From positions 1 through 11,269 of the forward strand of contig NZ_CDSC02000264.1 in NCBI RefSeq assembly GCF_001298715.1: 11,269 nt of DNA, written 5' to 3'. Below the pieces are notes generated by a model. It searched no databases. It was not told the origin of the DNA and saw nothing but the letters and a program-made list of their open reading frames with translations. The DNA comes from Bathymodiolus azoricus thioautotrophic gill symbiont (GTDB taxonomy: Bacteria; Pseudomonadota; Gammaproteobacteria; PS1; Pseudothioglobaceae). Both the position numbers and the translations under genes were made by a program. Below, one piece after another: positions 1 through 6,890 of the stretch (position 1 is the stretch's first letter; each line of letters opens with the position of its first letter).

Positions 1-6
1 CCTGTG

Positions 7-35
7 ATCATATAGTAAATCTCAAGACGAGTCAA
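7..35 (-). promoter_or_regulatory. Putative sigma70 promoter downstream of tsf
   Basis: On the minus strand a -35-like TTGACT (30-35) and a -10-like TATGAT (7-12) are separated by exactly 17 bases, each matching the sigma70 consensus at five of six positions. It points out of the window, away from tsf, so it probably drives the next gene (commonly pyrH after tsf in gammaproteobacteria, not visible here). No convincing hairpin plus T-run terminator for tsf is seen in the 41 bases available, so read-through from tsf is also possible. This is a sequence-only prediction. Confidence 0.5.
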
Positions 36-41
36 AAAGAA

Positions 42-920
42 TTAACCTTTAATCTGAGCCATTACTTCATCAGCAAAATTTTCTTCTTTTTTCTCAATGC
101 CCTCGCCCACTTCAAAACGAACAAATGACTTGATTGTGGCGCCTTTTGATTTAACCAATGCACCCACTGTTGTATCTGGGTCTTTAACAAAAGCTTGACC
201 AGAAAGTGTGACTTCGTTGATAAATTTCTTCATGCGACCACCAATCATTTTCTCAATGATGTTGTCTGGTTTGCCAGATTCTCTTGCTTGCTCTACAAAA
301 ATCGCCTTTTCTCTTTCAAGAATATCTGCAGATAATTCATCTTCAGAAATACACTCTGGCTTAGAAGCTGCAATATGCATGGCAATGTCTTTTGCCAAGT
401 CTTCATCACCACCCTCTAATACGCTTAATACCGCAATACGCTCACCGTGTTTATAAACACCGATAACACCATCATTTGCATTCACAGTTGCTACACGACG
501 AATGGTTACATTTTCACCAGTACTAGCAACGATATCTTCGCGTGCCTTTTCTAATGAATCACCATTTTCCATGGTTTGCGCTAAAAACGCTTCAATATTA
601 GCAGGGGTTGTTTTAAGTGCCAATTCACCTAATGCATCAACAAAACCAATAAAGACATCACCTTTAGTAACAAAGTCTGTTTCAGAATTAACCTCTAAAA
701 TAGTTGCTGTTTTTCCATCAGTACTAACATTAACTTTAACCAAACCTTCTGCAGCAATACGCCCTGACTTCTTAGCGGCCTTAGCGGCGCCTGAGGTGCG
801 CATTAAATCAATCGCTGCTTCCATATCACCATTGGTTTCACTTAATGCTTTTTTGCAGTCCATCATGCCTGCGCCTGTTCTTTCTCTTAATTCTTTAACC
901 ATTAATACTGTAATAGCCAT
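42..920 (-). CDS. tsf: Elongation factor Ts
   Basis: EF-Ts is the nucleotide exchange factor that releases GDP from EF-Tu during cytoplasmic translation elongation. The 292-residue product has the usual bacterial length. The N-terminal UBA-like domain (about 1-55) carries the family signature around LRERTGAGMMDCKKAL (11-26). The EF-Tu-contacting TDFV motif is at 81-84 (Asp82, Phe83), and the core and dimerisation domain follows, with the conserved AMHIAASKPE and GRMKKF segments, ending in the expected RFEVGEGIEKKEENFADEV region. The ATG at 920 is supported by AGGAG at 927-931, six to seven bases upstream. The gene lies 27 bases after rpsB and is almost certainly co-transcribed with it, as in most bacteria. 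Nothing is truncated or unusual. Confidence 0.98.
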   Translation of the reverse strand: MAITVLMVKELRERTGAGMMDCKKALSETNGDMEAAIDLMRTSGAAKAAKKSGRIAAEGLVKVNVSTDGKTATILEVNSETDFVTKGDVFIGFVDALGELALKTTPANIEAFLAQTMENGDSLEKAREDIVASTGENVTIRRVATVNANDGVIGVYKHGERIAVLSVLEGGDEDLAKDIAMHIAASKPECISEDELSADILEREKAIFVEQARESGKPDNIIEKMIGGRMKKFINEVTLSGQAFVKDPDTTVGALVKSKGATIKSFVRFEVGEGIEKKEENFADEVMAQIKG

Positions 921-947
921 AACTATCTCCTAATCTATCTATATTGT

Positions 948-1922
948 TTATGCAAGAATTTTCTCAATCATTACGCCTTTAGTATCGCTGGCATTAACCT
1001 GAACACCTTGCTCTTGTGCATAACGCTCTAATTCTGCTTTTTTCATAGCGGTTAGTGCTGTTTTGTTGAGCTTGCTGGTTTTCTTTGCTGTTTTTTCAGA
1101 AACTGGTTTTTTAGTCGCTTCTTTCTCAACAGGTTTTTTCTCTTCTTTAACAGCCTCTTCTTTAACAACTGCTTTCTTAATCACAGGCTCTTTAACAACA
1201 GTTTTCTTTATGGTAGTTGGTTTTTTAGTTTGTTGTATTGGCATTGAAGCTTTTGCCTCTAAAACTGCATTTGCAATTTCTCTTGCGTAGAAGCCAATCG
1301 CTCTGATTGAATCGTCATTACCTGGGATCACATAGTCGATGCCTTCTGGATTGTGGTTAGTGTCCACAATGCCGATTAGTGGCAAGCTTAATTTTTGTGC
1401 TTCTTTGACGGCGTTCTTCTCATGACCGATATCAATAACGAACACCACATCGGGAATACCGCCTAAATCTTTAATACCGCCTAAACTACGCTCTAGTTTT
1501 TCCATTTCGCGTGTCATCATTAACGCTTCTTTTTTGCCGAATTGAGCAAAGTTTTCTTCTGCTAAAAATTCTAAATCTTTTAGACGCTTAATTGAGGCTT
1601 TGATGGTTTTGTAGTTTGTCATCATGCCACCCAACCAACGGTGGTTCACATATGGCATACCACAACGGATTGCCTCTTCTTTCATGATGTCACTTGCTGC
1701 ACGCTTTGTGCCAACAAACAAAATAGAGCCACCAGCTGCTGCTGTTTTTGATGCGAAATTAAGCACATCGTTAAACATTGGTAGTGATTTTTCTAGGTTG
1801 ATGATATGCACACCATTACGAGCGCCATAAATGTAGCGCTCCATTTTTGGGTGCCAAAAACGACTGCGGTGACCAAAATGAACACCAGCCTCTAACATTC
1901 TCTTCATGGATGTCTTTGCCAT
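948..1922 (-). CDS. rpsB: 30S ribosomal protein uS2 with long C-terminal extension
   Basis: Ribosomal protein S2 binds late to the 30S subunit and, with S1, helps dock mRNA. Residues 1 to about 227 form a complete S2 core: [10 protein letters not shown] (9-18), the coiled-coil region near 105-150, [13 protein letters not shown] (152-164), and the [21 protein letters not shown] region (184-204). The protein has 324 residues against roughly 240 in E. coli. The extra part is a Lys/Glu/Val/Ala/Pro-rich linker (about 231-287) with decapeptide repeats such as [10 protein letters not shown] (241-250) and [10 protein letters not shown] (251-260). A short putative helical module (about 288-324, core [14 protein letters not shown]) follows and resembles SAP/HeH/Rho-N motifs. 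The ATG at 1922 has GGAG seven bases upstream. The gene heads the rpsB-tsf operon behind a structured leader likely bound by S2 itself. The core call is firm; the tail's role is unknown. Confidence 0.97.
   Translation of the reverse strand: MAKTSMKRMLEAGVHFGHRSRFWHPKMERYIYGARNGVHIINLEKSLPMFNDVLNFASKTAAAGGSILFVGTKRAASDIMKEEAIRCGMPYVNHRWLGGMMTNYKTIKASIKRLKDLEFLAEENFAQFGKKEALMMTREMEKLERSLGGIKDLGGIPDVVFVIDIGHEKNAVKEAQKLSLPLIGIVDTNHNPEGIDYVIPGNDDSIRAIGFYAREIANAVLEAKASMPIQQTKKPTTIKKTVVKEPVIKKAVVKEEAVKEEKKPVEKEATKKPVSEKTAKKTSKLNKTALTAMKKAELERYAQEQGVQVNASDTKGVMIEKILA
1143..1211 (-). repeat. Internal repeats in the rpsB tail region
   Basis: The linker of the S2 tail contains in-frame imperfect repeats. 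TCTTTAACAAC begins at 1159 and again at 1189 on the plus strand, 30 bases apart, with similarity continuing to about 1212. A further TTCTTTAACA copy begins at 1143, 15 bases before the 1158 copy. The period equals 10 codons and gives the decapeptides at residues 241-250 and 251-260. Length variation here between strains would be expected from replication slippage. Confidence 0.7.
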
Positions 1923-1942
1923 ATTATTTCTCCGGGGTTATT

Positions 1943-1962
1943 AAAAAGACCTCTTGTCTTTT
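1943..1962 (-). promoter_or_regulatory. Terminator-like hairpin in the rpsB leader
   Basis: In the RNA sense, AAAAGAC, a 5-base loop and GTCTTTTT form a 7-bp hairpin followed by U residues, ending about 20 bases before the rpsB ATG and just before the Shine-Dalgarno region. It has the shape of a weak intrinsic terminator or attenuator. The stem is mostly A-U, so efficient termination is doubtful. It may instead be part of the leader fold that governs access to the ribosome binding site. Confidence 0.45.
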
Positions 1963-1978
1963 CCTTCCACAACTTCTA

Positions 1979-2016
1979 TTAGTCAACCCTTCTTTCTCAA
2001 AGAGCACCCTGACTAA
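1979..2016 (-). promoter_or_regulatory. rpsB leader hairpin, candidate S2 autoregulatory element
   Basis: In the RNA sense, TTAGTCA and TGACTAA pair perfectly as 7-bp outer arms. An inner TCTTT/AAAGA stem with a GAG loop sits between two GGGT-containing internal strands. The GGGTT strand (plus-strand 1985-1989) is complementary to AACCC (1935-1939), which directly precedes the rpsB GGAG, so a long-range or pseudoknot pairing near the ribosome binding site is possible. In E. coli, S2 represses rpsB-tsf through the rpsB 5' UTR. Identity with that element is inferred from position and shape, not from an alignment. Confidence 0.6.
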
Positions 2017-2045
2017 TATGCCAAGCTGTGTGATACATTAAAATA

Positions 2046-2072
2046 AATTGGGCGTTCAATAAACTCCCAATT
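2046..2072 (-). promoter_or_regulatory. 5' hairpin of the rpsB leader
   Basis: In the RNA sense, AATTGGG and CCCAATT form a perfect 7-bp stem around a 13-base loop that can itself pair GUU with AAC. It lies within the predicted rpsB transcript, roughly 35-60 nt after the start, and is the first of three stable-looking hairpins in the leader. No U-run follows directly, so a terminator for rpe is not favoured. Confidence 0.4.
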
Positions 2073-2113
2073 CAACTGTTGATTTTTAAAAATCAAAAAT
2101 CGTAAAACGCAGT

Positions 2114-2142
2114 ATTATACCTAAGCCTTACGGTATAAGTAA
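2114..2142 (-). promoter_or_regulatory. rpsB-tsf promoter
   Basis: A perfect TATAAT lies at 2114-2119 on the minus strand with G at the extended -10 position (AGGTATAAT). The hexamer 17 bases upstream, TTACTT (2137-2142), is a poor -35 match. Transcription would start near 2108, in a short GC-rich stretch (CTGCG) of the type found at stringently controlled ribosomal promoters, giving a leader of about 185 nt. The promoter begins only about 10 bases after the rpe stop codon. A 24-bp dyad overlaps it (see the repeat at 2115-2138). Confidence 0.65.
2115..2138. repeat. 24-bp dyad overlapping the rpsB -10 box
   Basis: On the plus strand TTATACC (2115-2121) and GGTATAA (2132-2138) are perfect inverted arms, and the centre also holds TAAG/CTTA. 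Five of the six -10 bases fall inside one arm. It could be an operator-like site or a hairpin at the end of the rpe transcript, though no T-run follows it. Chance is also possible in AT-rich DNA. Confidence 0.45.
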
Positions 2143-2151
2143 TAATTAGCT

Positions 2152-2826
2152 CTAGTTAGCTTTGGCTAATTCAGCGCGCATCTCATCAATGGTTGCTTTA
2201 TAATCGTTAGTATTGAAGATGGCTGAACCTGCAACAAAGGTATCTGCGCCTGCAACTGCAACTTCACGAATATTATCAATTTTCACACCGCCATCCATTT
2301 CTAAGCGAATCTCCTTGCCACTCGCATCAATCAATTGTCGTACTTGCTTACACTTTTCTAGCGTGTGTGGAATGAAAGATTGACCACCAAAACCAGGGTT
2401 GACCGACATTAACAAAATCATATCTAACTTATCCATAATATTTTCTAGTACATGTAAAGGTGTTGCTGGATTAAACACCAGCCCTGCTTTACAACCCGCC
2501 TCTTGAATCATACCAAGCGTCCTGTCAACATGCTCAGAAGCTTCTGGGTGAAAAGTAATATATGATGCACCTGCAGCAACAAAGTCAGGAATAATTCTAT
2601 CTACTGGTTTAACCATTAAATGCACATCAATCGGTGCAGTTACACCATGATTCCGTAATGCTTCACAAACCAATGGACCAATTGTTAAGTTTGGTACATA
2701 GTGATTATCCATCACATCAAAATGCACAATATCAGCGCCAGCGCTTAATACATTATCAACTTCTTCACCCAACTTGGCGAAGTCTGCTGCCAAGATTGAC
2801 GGGGCAATAAAATTAGATTGTTTCAT
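2152..2826 (-). CDS. rpe: Ribulose-phosphate 3-epimerase
   Basis: Rpe interconverts D-ribulose 5-phosphate and D-xylulose 5-phosphate in the pentose phosphate pathway and, in autotrophs, in the Calvin-Benson-Bassham cycle. The 224-residue product is a full-length TIM barrel. The metal ligands and catalytic acids are His35 and Asp37 (VHFDVMD), His69 (DVHLMV) and Asp178 (EMDGG). The phosphate-binding segments are NPGFGGQ (143-149) and the GG and GSAIF regions near 179-204. The ATG at 2826 has AGGAG five bases upstream. The gene is 26 bases after gpmI and appears to be the last gene of the rplY-pth-ychF-gpmI-rpe unit. Its stop lies immediately before the rpsB promoter with no clear terminator between. 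Confidence 0.97.
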   Translation of the reverse strand: MKQSNFIAPSILAADFAKLGEEVDNVLSAGADIVHFDVMDNHYVPNLTIGPLVCEALRNHGVTAPIDVHLMVKPVDRIIPDFVAAGASYITFHPEASEHVDRTLGMIQEAGCKAGLVFNPATPLHVLENIMDKLDMILLMSVNPGFGGQSFIPHTLEKCKQVRQLIDASGKEIRLEMDGGVKIDNIREVAVAGADTFVAGSAIFNTNDYKATIDEMRAELAKAN

Positions 2827-2852
2827 TTTTTCTCCTGTTTTTAAAAAGTAAT

Positions 2853-4391
2853 TTATTTAAATGTGAGCAGACTAGAGCCTGTCATTTCATCGGGCTGTTC
2901 AACACCCATCATTAATAGCAATGTTGGTGCAACATCAGATAATGCACCCTCTTTAGGTTCGGCAATTGCTGCTTCACGCCCACTCACAAAGATAAGTGGC
3001 ACTGGATTATTTGTATGTGCGGTATGCACTTCGCCCGTTTCAGGGTTAACCATTTGTTCGGCGTTGCCATGGTCGGCAGTAATTAGCATTTCTCCATCAA
3101 TAGAAAATATAGACTGATAAATGATACCAAGGCATTTATCAACTGCCTCAACCGCTTTAATAGTCGCCTCTAATTTCCCAGAATGCCCAACCATATCAGT
3201 ATTAGCAAAGTTACAAATAATCAAATCATATTTCTGACTTTCAATATTCTCAGCCAAATCATCCGTTAACTCAAAGGCGCTCATTTCTGGCTTCAGGTCA
3301 TAAGTTGCTACATCTGGCGATGGAATCAGTACGCGGTCTTCTCCATAAAATGGACGCTCAATACCGCCATTTAAAAAGAAAGTGACATGTGCATATTTTT
3401 CAGTCTCAGCAATCCTAAGTTGTGTCATGCCTAAGTTAGACAGATATTTACCCAGCACATTGTTAAGCTTTGCAGGTGGATAAGCCACTGGTAAGTTAAA
3501 GTCTTTTTTGTATTCTGTCAAGCAAATAAATTGCGTGGGTACAAAATTACCACGCGAAAAACCTTGAAAATTTTCATCAGTTAATGCCTGAGTAATTTGC
3601 CTGGCACGGTCGGCGCGATAATTCATAAAAATCATCACATCGCCTTTATTAATTTTTGTTGGCGATTTGATGACACTTGACTGAACAAACTCATCTGTTT
3701 CGCCACGCGCATATGCCATATTAATAGCTTCAACTGCACTTTGCGCTAAAAACTTGCCCTTACCTTTGGCAATTAATTCATAAGCAGAACGCACGCGATC
3801 CCAGCGATTATCCCTATCCAAAGAGAAATACCGACCAATCACACTAGCAATTTCACCCACGCCCACTTCAATAATTTTCTCTTCTAATTTTTGAATGTAG
3901 CCTTTTGCACTCTTTTGTGCACAGTCTCGACCATCAGAAAATATATGCAAGTAGACTTCCTTACAATCATGTTTCTTAGTCATTTCCAACATGGCGTGAA
4001 TTTGCTCTTCGTGTGAATGTACGCCACCGTCAGATAACAAACCCATAATGTGGACTGCTTTATTGTTGTCATTAGCATATTCAAGGGAATTTTTTAAGAC
4101 AGGGTTTCTAAAGAAGTCGCCTTCTTGAATGTCATTATGAATTCGGGTGAAATCCTGCTTAACCACACGCCCAGCACCAAGGTTAAGATGTCCTACTTCA
4201 GAATTACCCATTTGCTCACCAGGTAATCCAACTTTTTTACCGCTAGTAAGAATCAGAGTGTTAGGGTGTTTATTATTAAGTCTATCCCAAACAGGCGTTT
4301 TTGCTAAGGCAATAGCGTTATTCTCTTCAACTTCTGAATGCCCCCAACCATCTAGGATAATTAATACTTTGGTTTGTTTTTTTGCTATCAT
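2853..4391 (-). CDS. gpmI: 2,3-bisphosphoglycerate-independent phosphoglycerate mutase
   Basis: GpmI converts 3-phosphoglycerate and 2-phosphoglycerate in lower glycolysis and gluconeogenesis, using two Mn2+ ions and a phosphoserine intermediate. The 512-residue length is typical. The alkaline-phosphatase-type domain begins with LDGWG (Asp14), and the nucleophile is Ser64 in MGNSEVGH. The inserted transferase domain (about 78-310) has DGGVHSH (His125), DGRD (153-156) and NYRADRAR (257-264). The C-terminal metal sites are NTDMVGH (Asp399, His403), TADHGNAE (Asp440, His441) and His459 in HTAHTNNP. All catalytic residues are present. The ATG at 4391 is preceded by AGGA nine bases upstream. It sits 19 bases after ychF and 26 before rpe. 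In an autotroph it would draw Calvin-cycle 3-phosphoglycerate towards pyruvate; that role is inferred. Confidence 0.97.
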   Translation of the reverse strand: MIAKKQTKVLIILDGWGHSEVEENNAIALAKTPVWDRLNNKHPNTLILTSGKKVGLPGEQMGNSEVGHLNLGAGRVVKQDFTRIHNDIQEGDFFRNPVLKNSLEYANDNNKAVHIMGLLSDGGVHSHEEQIHAMLEMTKKHDCKEVYLHIFSDGRDCAQKSAKGYIQKLEEKIIEVGVGEIASVIGRYFSLDRDNRWDRVRSAYELIAKGKGKFLAQSAVEAINMAYARGETDEFVQSSVIKSPTKINKGDVMIFMNYRADRARQITQALTDENFQGFSRGNFVPTQFICLTEYKKDFNLPVAYPPAKLNNVLGKYLSNLGMTQLRIAETEKYAHVTFFLNGGIERPFYGEDRVLIPSPDVATYDLKPEMSAFELTDDLAENIESQKYDLIICNFANTDMVGHSGKLEATIKAVEAVDKCLGIIYQSIFSIDGEMLITADHGNAEQMVNPETGEVHTAHTNNPVPLIFVSGREAAIAEPKEGALSDVAPTLLLMMGVEQPDEMTGSSLLTFK

Positions 4392-4410
4392 TGATTGTTA
4401 TCCTAAAGCA

Positions 4411-5502
4411 TTAAACATTAAATAAGAAGTGTACCACATCGCCATCTTGCATAATATATTCCTTTCCTTCTGCACGCAATTTCCCCGCTTCCTTTGCGCC
4501 TTTTTCACCCCTACATTCGATAAAATCATCAAAAGCAACCGTTTCCGCACGAATAAAACCCTTCTCAAAGTCACCGTGAATTTTCCCTGCTGCTTGTGGC
4601 GCACTATCACCAATATTAATCGTCCAAGCACGCACTTCTTGCACGCCTGCAGTAAAATAAGTTTGCAAGCCAAGCAAGTGATAACCTGCTTTAATCAAAC
4701 GATCAAGCCCAGCTTCATCTTGACCCATTTCAGATAAAAATTCTTGCTTTTCATCCTCTTCCATGTCGGCAATATCCGCTTCAATATTCGCACAAATTGC
4801 AACCACTTCTGCACCCTCAGCATCTGCAAATTTCCGAATAACATCTAGGTGTGGATTGTCATTAAAACCATCTTCACTAACATTAGCTGTGTAAAGCACA
4901 GGCTTGATAGTCAGCAACTGAAAACCTTTTAACAAATTGATTTCTTCTTCATTAAAATCTAAAGCGCGAACAGGTTTTCCTTCTTCTAACGCAGGTAAAA
5001 TTCTTTCTAGTAACTCTCTAAGAGGGATGCCGTCTTTTTGTCCCGACTTGGTATTCTTTAGCGCTCTATCGTGAAGTTTTTCAACCGCGGCTAAGTCTGC
5101 TAAGATTAATTCTGTATTGATAATTTCAATGTCGTCTAATGGTGATACCTTGCCAGATACATGGATAATATCATCGTTATCAAAAGCACGAACCACATGC
5201 ACAATCGCATCGGTTTCACGAATGTTGGTTAAAAATTGATTGCCCAACCCTTCACCTTTTGATGCGCCTTCAACCAAGCCTGCAATATCCACAAATTCCA
5301 TTGTCGTTGGTAAGATTTTCTCGGGACTAACAATTTCAGCCAATTGCTCTAAACGCTTATCGTTCATCGGCACAATGCCAACATTTGGCTCAATGGTGCA
5401 AAATGGATAGTTTGCCGATTCAATGCCTGCTTGCGTCAATGCATTAAATAAAGTTGATTTTCCTACATTGGGTAGCCCAACGATGCCACATTTAAATCCC
5501 AT
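4411..5502 (-). CDS. ychF: Redox-responsive ATPase/GTPase YchF (Obg family)
   Basis: YchF/OLA1 is a universally conserved P-loop ATPase of the Obg family that associates with ribosomes and influences stress and redox responses. The 363-residue protein starts [17 protein letters not shown], with the G1 P-loop at 9-17. G3 is DIAGL (72-76), with Leu in place of the usual catalytic polar residue, and the G4 position reads NVSE (207-210), the NxxE form associated with ATP preference. A helical coiled-coil insert precedes a C-terminal TGS domain (about 278-361). The frame is open 23 codons further upstream, but that overlaps pth and lacks family similarity, so ATG 5502 is chosen. It starts four bases after the pth stop with a weak GGAATAG site, which suggests translational coupling. 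The pth-ychF pairing is common in gammaproteobacteria. Confidence 0.97.
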   Translation of the reverse strand: MGFKCGIVGLPNVGKSTLFNALTQAGIESANYPFCTIEPNVGIVPMNDKRLEQLAEIVSPEKILPTTMEFVDIAGLVEGASKGEGLGNQFLTNIRETDAIVHVVRAFDNDDIIHVSGKVSPLDDIEIINTELILADLAAVEKLHDRALKNTKSGQKDGIPLRELLERILPALEEGKPVRALDFNEEEINLLKGFQLLTIKPVLYTANVSEDGFNDNPHLDVIRKFADAEGAEVVAICANIEADIADMEEDEKQEFLSEMGQDEAGLDRLIKAGYHLLGLQTYFTAGVQEVRAWTINIGDSAPQAAGKIHGDFEKGFIRAETVAFDDFIECRGEKGAKEAGKLRAEGKEYIMQDGDVVHFLFNV

Positions 5503-5506
5503 ATTT

Positions 5507-6079
5507 CTATTCCGTGTGTAGTGTTTGCATAGCCAATTCGACTTTGTCTTTAACAACCTGTTCAATAACATTCAACGAATCGCTCAAAACATCTTCAATC
5601 ACTCTAATTTCTGATTTGTTAGGTGCGTGTAGCACAAAATCTGCCACCTTAGATTTATCACCTGGATGACCAATACCAATTCTTAAGCGATAAAAATCCT
5701 TATTACCTAACGCCTTAATCGTATCACGAAGTCCGTTATGTCCACCATGACCGCCACTAAATTTAATCTTTACTGTGCCAGGGTCAATATCCAGTTCATC
5801 GTGTACAATCAGAATTTCCTTTGCATCAATTTGATAAAAGTTAACAATACTTTGAATTGACTTCCCAGAAGCATTCATATAAGTATTTGGTTTTAGTAAC
5901 CGTACAGACACACCTGCAATATTAACCTGCGCCACTTCGCCAAAGAACTTAGATTCTTTCTTAAAAGCACCCGTATATAAGCGCGCAAGCGCATCACAAA
6001 ACCAAAAGCCCACATTATGACGATGCGTCTGATAGTCCTTACCTGGGTTGCCCAAGCCAACAATCAGTTTAATCGTCAC
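5507..6079 (-). CDS. pth: Peptidyl-tRNA hydrolase
   Basis: Pth cleaves the ester bond of peptidyl-tRNAs that drop off ribosomes and so recycles tRNA. The 190-residue product is full length, with Asn11 (GLGNPG), catalytic His21 (THRHNVGF), Asn69 in NTYMNASG, Asp94 in VHDELD and the [11 protein letters not shown] segment with Asn115. The start is a GTG at 6079; an in-frame TGA lies four codons upstream and no other start fits the [13 protein letters not shown] family N-terminus. No Shine-Dalgarno sequence is visible in the 17-base gap after rplY, so initiation may depend on coupling to rplY translation, consistent with low expression. The TAG stop lies four bases before the ychF start. Confidence 0.97.
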   Translation of the reverse strand: MTIKLIVGLGNPGKDYQTHRHNVGFWFCDALARLYTGAFKKESKFFGEVAQVNIAGVSVRLLKPNTYMNASGKSIQSIVNFYQIDAKEILIVHDELDIDPGTVKIKFSGGHGGHNGLRDTIKALGNKDFYRLRIGIGHPGDKSKVADFVLHAPNKSEIRVIEDVLSDSLNVIEQVVKDKVELAMQTLHTE

Positions 6080-6096
6080 AACTGCAAATCAAGGTT

Positions 6097-6771
6097 TTAT
6101 TCTGAATCGCCTTCAGGTTTGTCGTCACCACCTTCAACTTTATCACCGGCACCTTCTTCACCTTCGCTATCAACAACTTCTTTTTCAGCCATTAATCTAG
6201 GCTCTTGAACAGCAACAACACTTTGGTCGTGTGCTTCAATATCGCCGTGTGTTAATGCAGTGATAGTAACGCCTTTTGGCATTACTAACCCTGTCAAGCT
6301 GATATGCTCATCCATGGCAAGATTGCTAATATCAACTTCAATAGTATGTGGCAAGTTTGCCGGCAAACAAGAAACCTCAATCGCAGTAACAAATTGGTTA
6401 AGAATCGCACCAAGACGCATTGCCTCGTTGTCTTCCTCACCCATAAAGTGCAATGGAATACTGGTAGCAATCTCTTTCTTCATATCAACACGCAAGAAGT
6501 CTACATGGGTAACAAGATTTTTAGCTGGATGACGCTGCAGGTCTTTAATAATAACCGGCTCAACTTTTGTATCAATCGCCAAATCTAGCACTGAAGTATA
6601 GGCTTCTTCGTTTTCTAAAAGATGTCCTATTTCGTGGACATTTAGCGTAATTGCGCTTGGCTCTTTACCTGCACCGTAAACAATGGCAGGAACTTGTTCT
6701 TGATGACGCAGGCGGCGGCTCGCACCTTTCCCCTGATCTTTGCGCATTATAGCGTTAATTGTAATACTCAT
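6097..6771 (-). CDS. rplY: 50S ribosomal protein bL25, CTC/TL5 two-domain form
   Basis: bL25 binds 5S rRNA in the central protuberance of the 50S subunit. At 224 residues this is the longer CTC/TL5-type protein, not the roughly 94-residue E. coli form. Residues 1 to about 93 are the 5S-binding L25 domain (GKGASRRLR 14-22, VPAIVYG 27-33, DLQRHP 77-82, HVDF 89-92). Residues about 100-190 are the TL5-like beta domain. The last 28 or so residues are a very acidic Glu/Asp/Gly tail, probably disordered. The ATG at 6771 has AAGGA eight bases upstream. It is the first gene of the rplY-pth-ychF-gpmI-rpe unit. The promoter at 6825-6853 lies just upstream and abuts the ubiB terminator hairpin. Confidence 0.96.
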   Translation of the reverse strand: MSITINAIMRKDQGKGASRRLRHQEQVPAIVYGAGKEPSAITLNVHEIGHLLENEEAYTSVLDLAIDTKVEPVIIKDLQRHPAKNLVTHVDFLRVDMKKEIATSIPLHFMGEEDNEAMRLGAILNQFVTAIEVSCLPANLPHTIEVDISNLAMDEHISLTGLVMPKGVTITALTHGDIEAHDQSVVAVQEPRLMAEKEVVDSEGEEGAGDKVEGGDDKPEGDSE

Positions 6772-6795
6772 TTTTCTTATCCTTTTTTAGAAAGT

Positions 6796-6819
6796 AAAAA
6801 ACACTCTTAATAGAGTGTT
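6796..6819 (-). terminator. Intrinsic terminator after ubiB
   Basis: In the minus-strand sense, AACACTCT and AGAGTGTT form a perfect 8-bp stem with a 4-base loop (plus-strand 6800-6819), followed by an uninterrupted run of T. It lies 71 bases after the ubiB stop and 28 bases before the rplY start, and is the clearest intrinsic terminator in the window. It should end the gltA-ubiE-ubiJ-ubiB transcript. The predicted rplY start site falls at its 5' edge, so the same hairpin may form the 5' end of the rplY mRNA. Confidence 0.75.
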
Positions 6820-6824
6820 ATCAG

Positions 6825-6853
6825 ATGATATATTTTGCGACCAAACATATCAA
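6825..6853 (-). promoter_or_regulatory. rplY operon promoter
   Basis: On the minus strand TTGATA (6848-6853) and TATCAT (6825-6830) each match the -35 and -10 consensus at five of six positions and are separated by exactly 17 bases. Transcription would begin at about 6818-6819, the first base of the terminator hairpin, giving a leader of roughly 48 nt. A second -10-like element, GGGTAAAATT (6860-6869), lies further upstream and lacks a good -35. This is a sequence-only prediction with good consensus fit. Confidence 0.6.
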
Positions 6854-6890
6854 GCGTGTAATTTTACCCGAAAATGTATAGGAAAAGTCA

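Noticed and set aside
1..41. Intrinsic terminator after tsf
   Set aside because: No GC-bearing hairpin followed by a T-run is visible in the sequence available.
502..933. Plus-strand open frame opposite tsf (and similar ones opposite rpsB, gpmI, ychF, rplY, ubiB, ubiE and citrate synthase)
   Set aside because: They mirror highly conserved coding sequence, have no ribosome binding site or recognisable domain, and are explained by the codon structure of the real genes.
2081..2094. Perfect palindrome GATTTTTAAAAATC in the rpsB leader
   Set aside because: All A-T at the centre with no usable loop or following T-run; in AT-rich DNA such palindromes arise by chance.
4398..4673. Minus-strand open frame overlapping the 3' end of ychF
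   Set aside because: It is in a different frame inside ychF, whose TGS domain is clearly intact, and shows no family features.
5503..5571. A 23-residue N-terminal extension of YchF
   Set aside because: It overlaps pth coding sequence and is absent from the family; the start [16 protein letters not shown] at 5502 is the conserved one.
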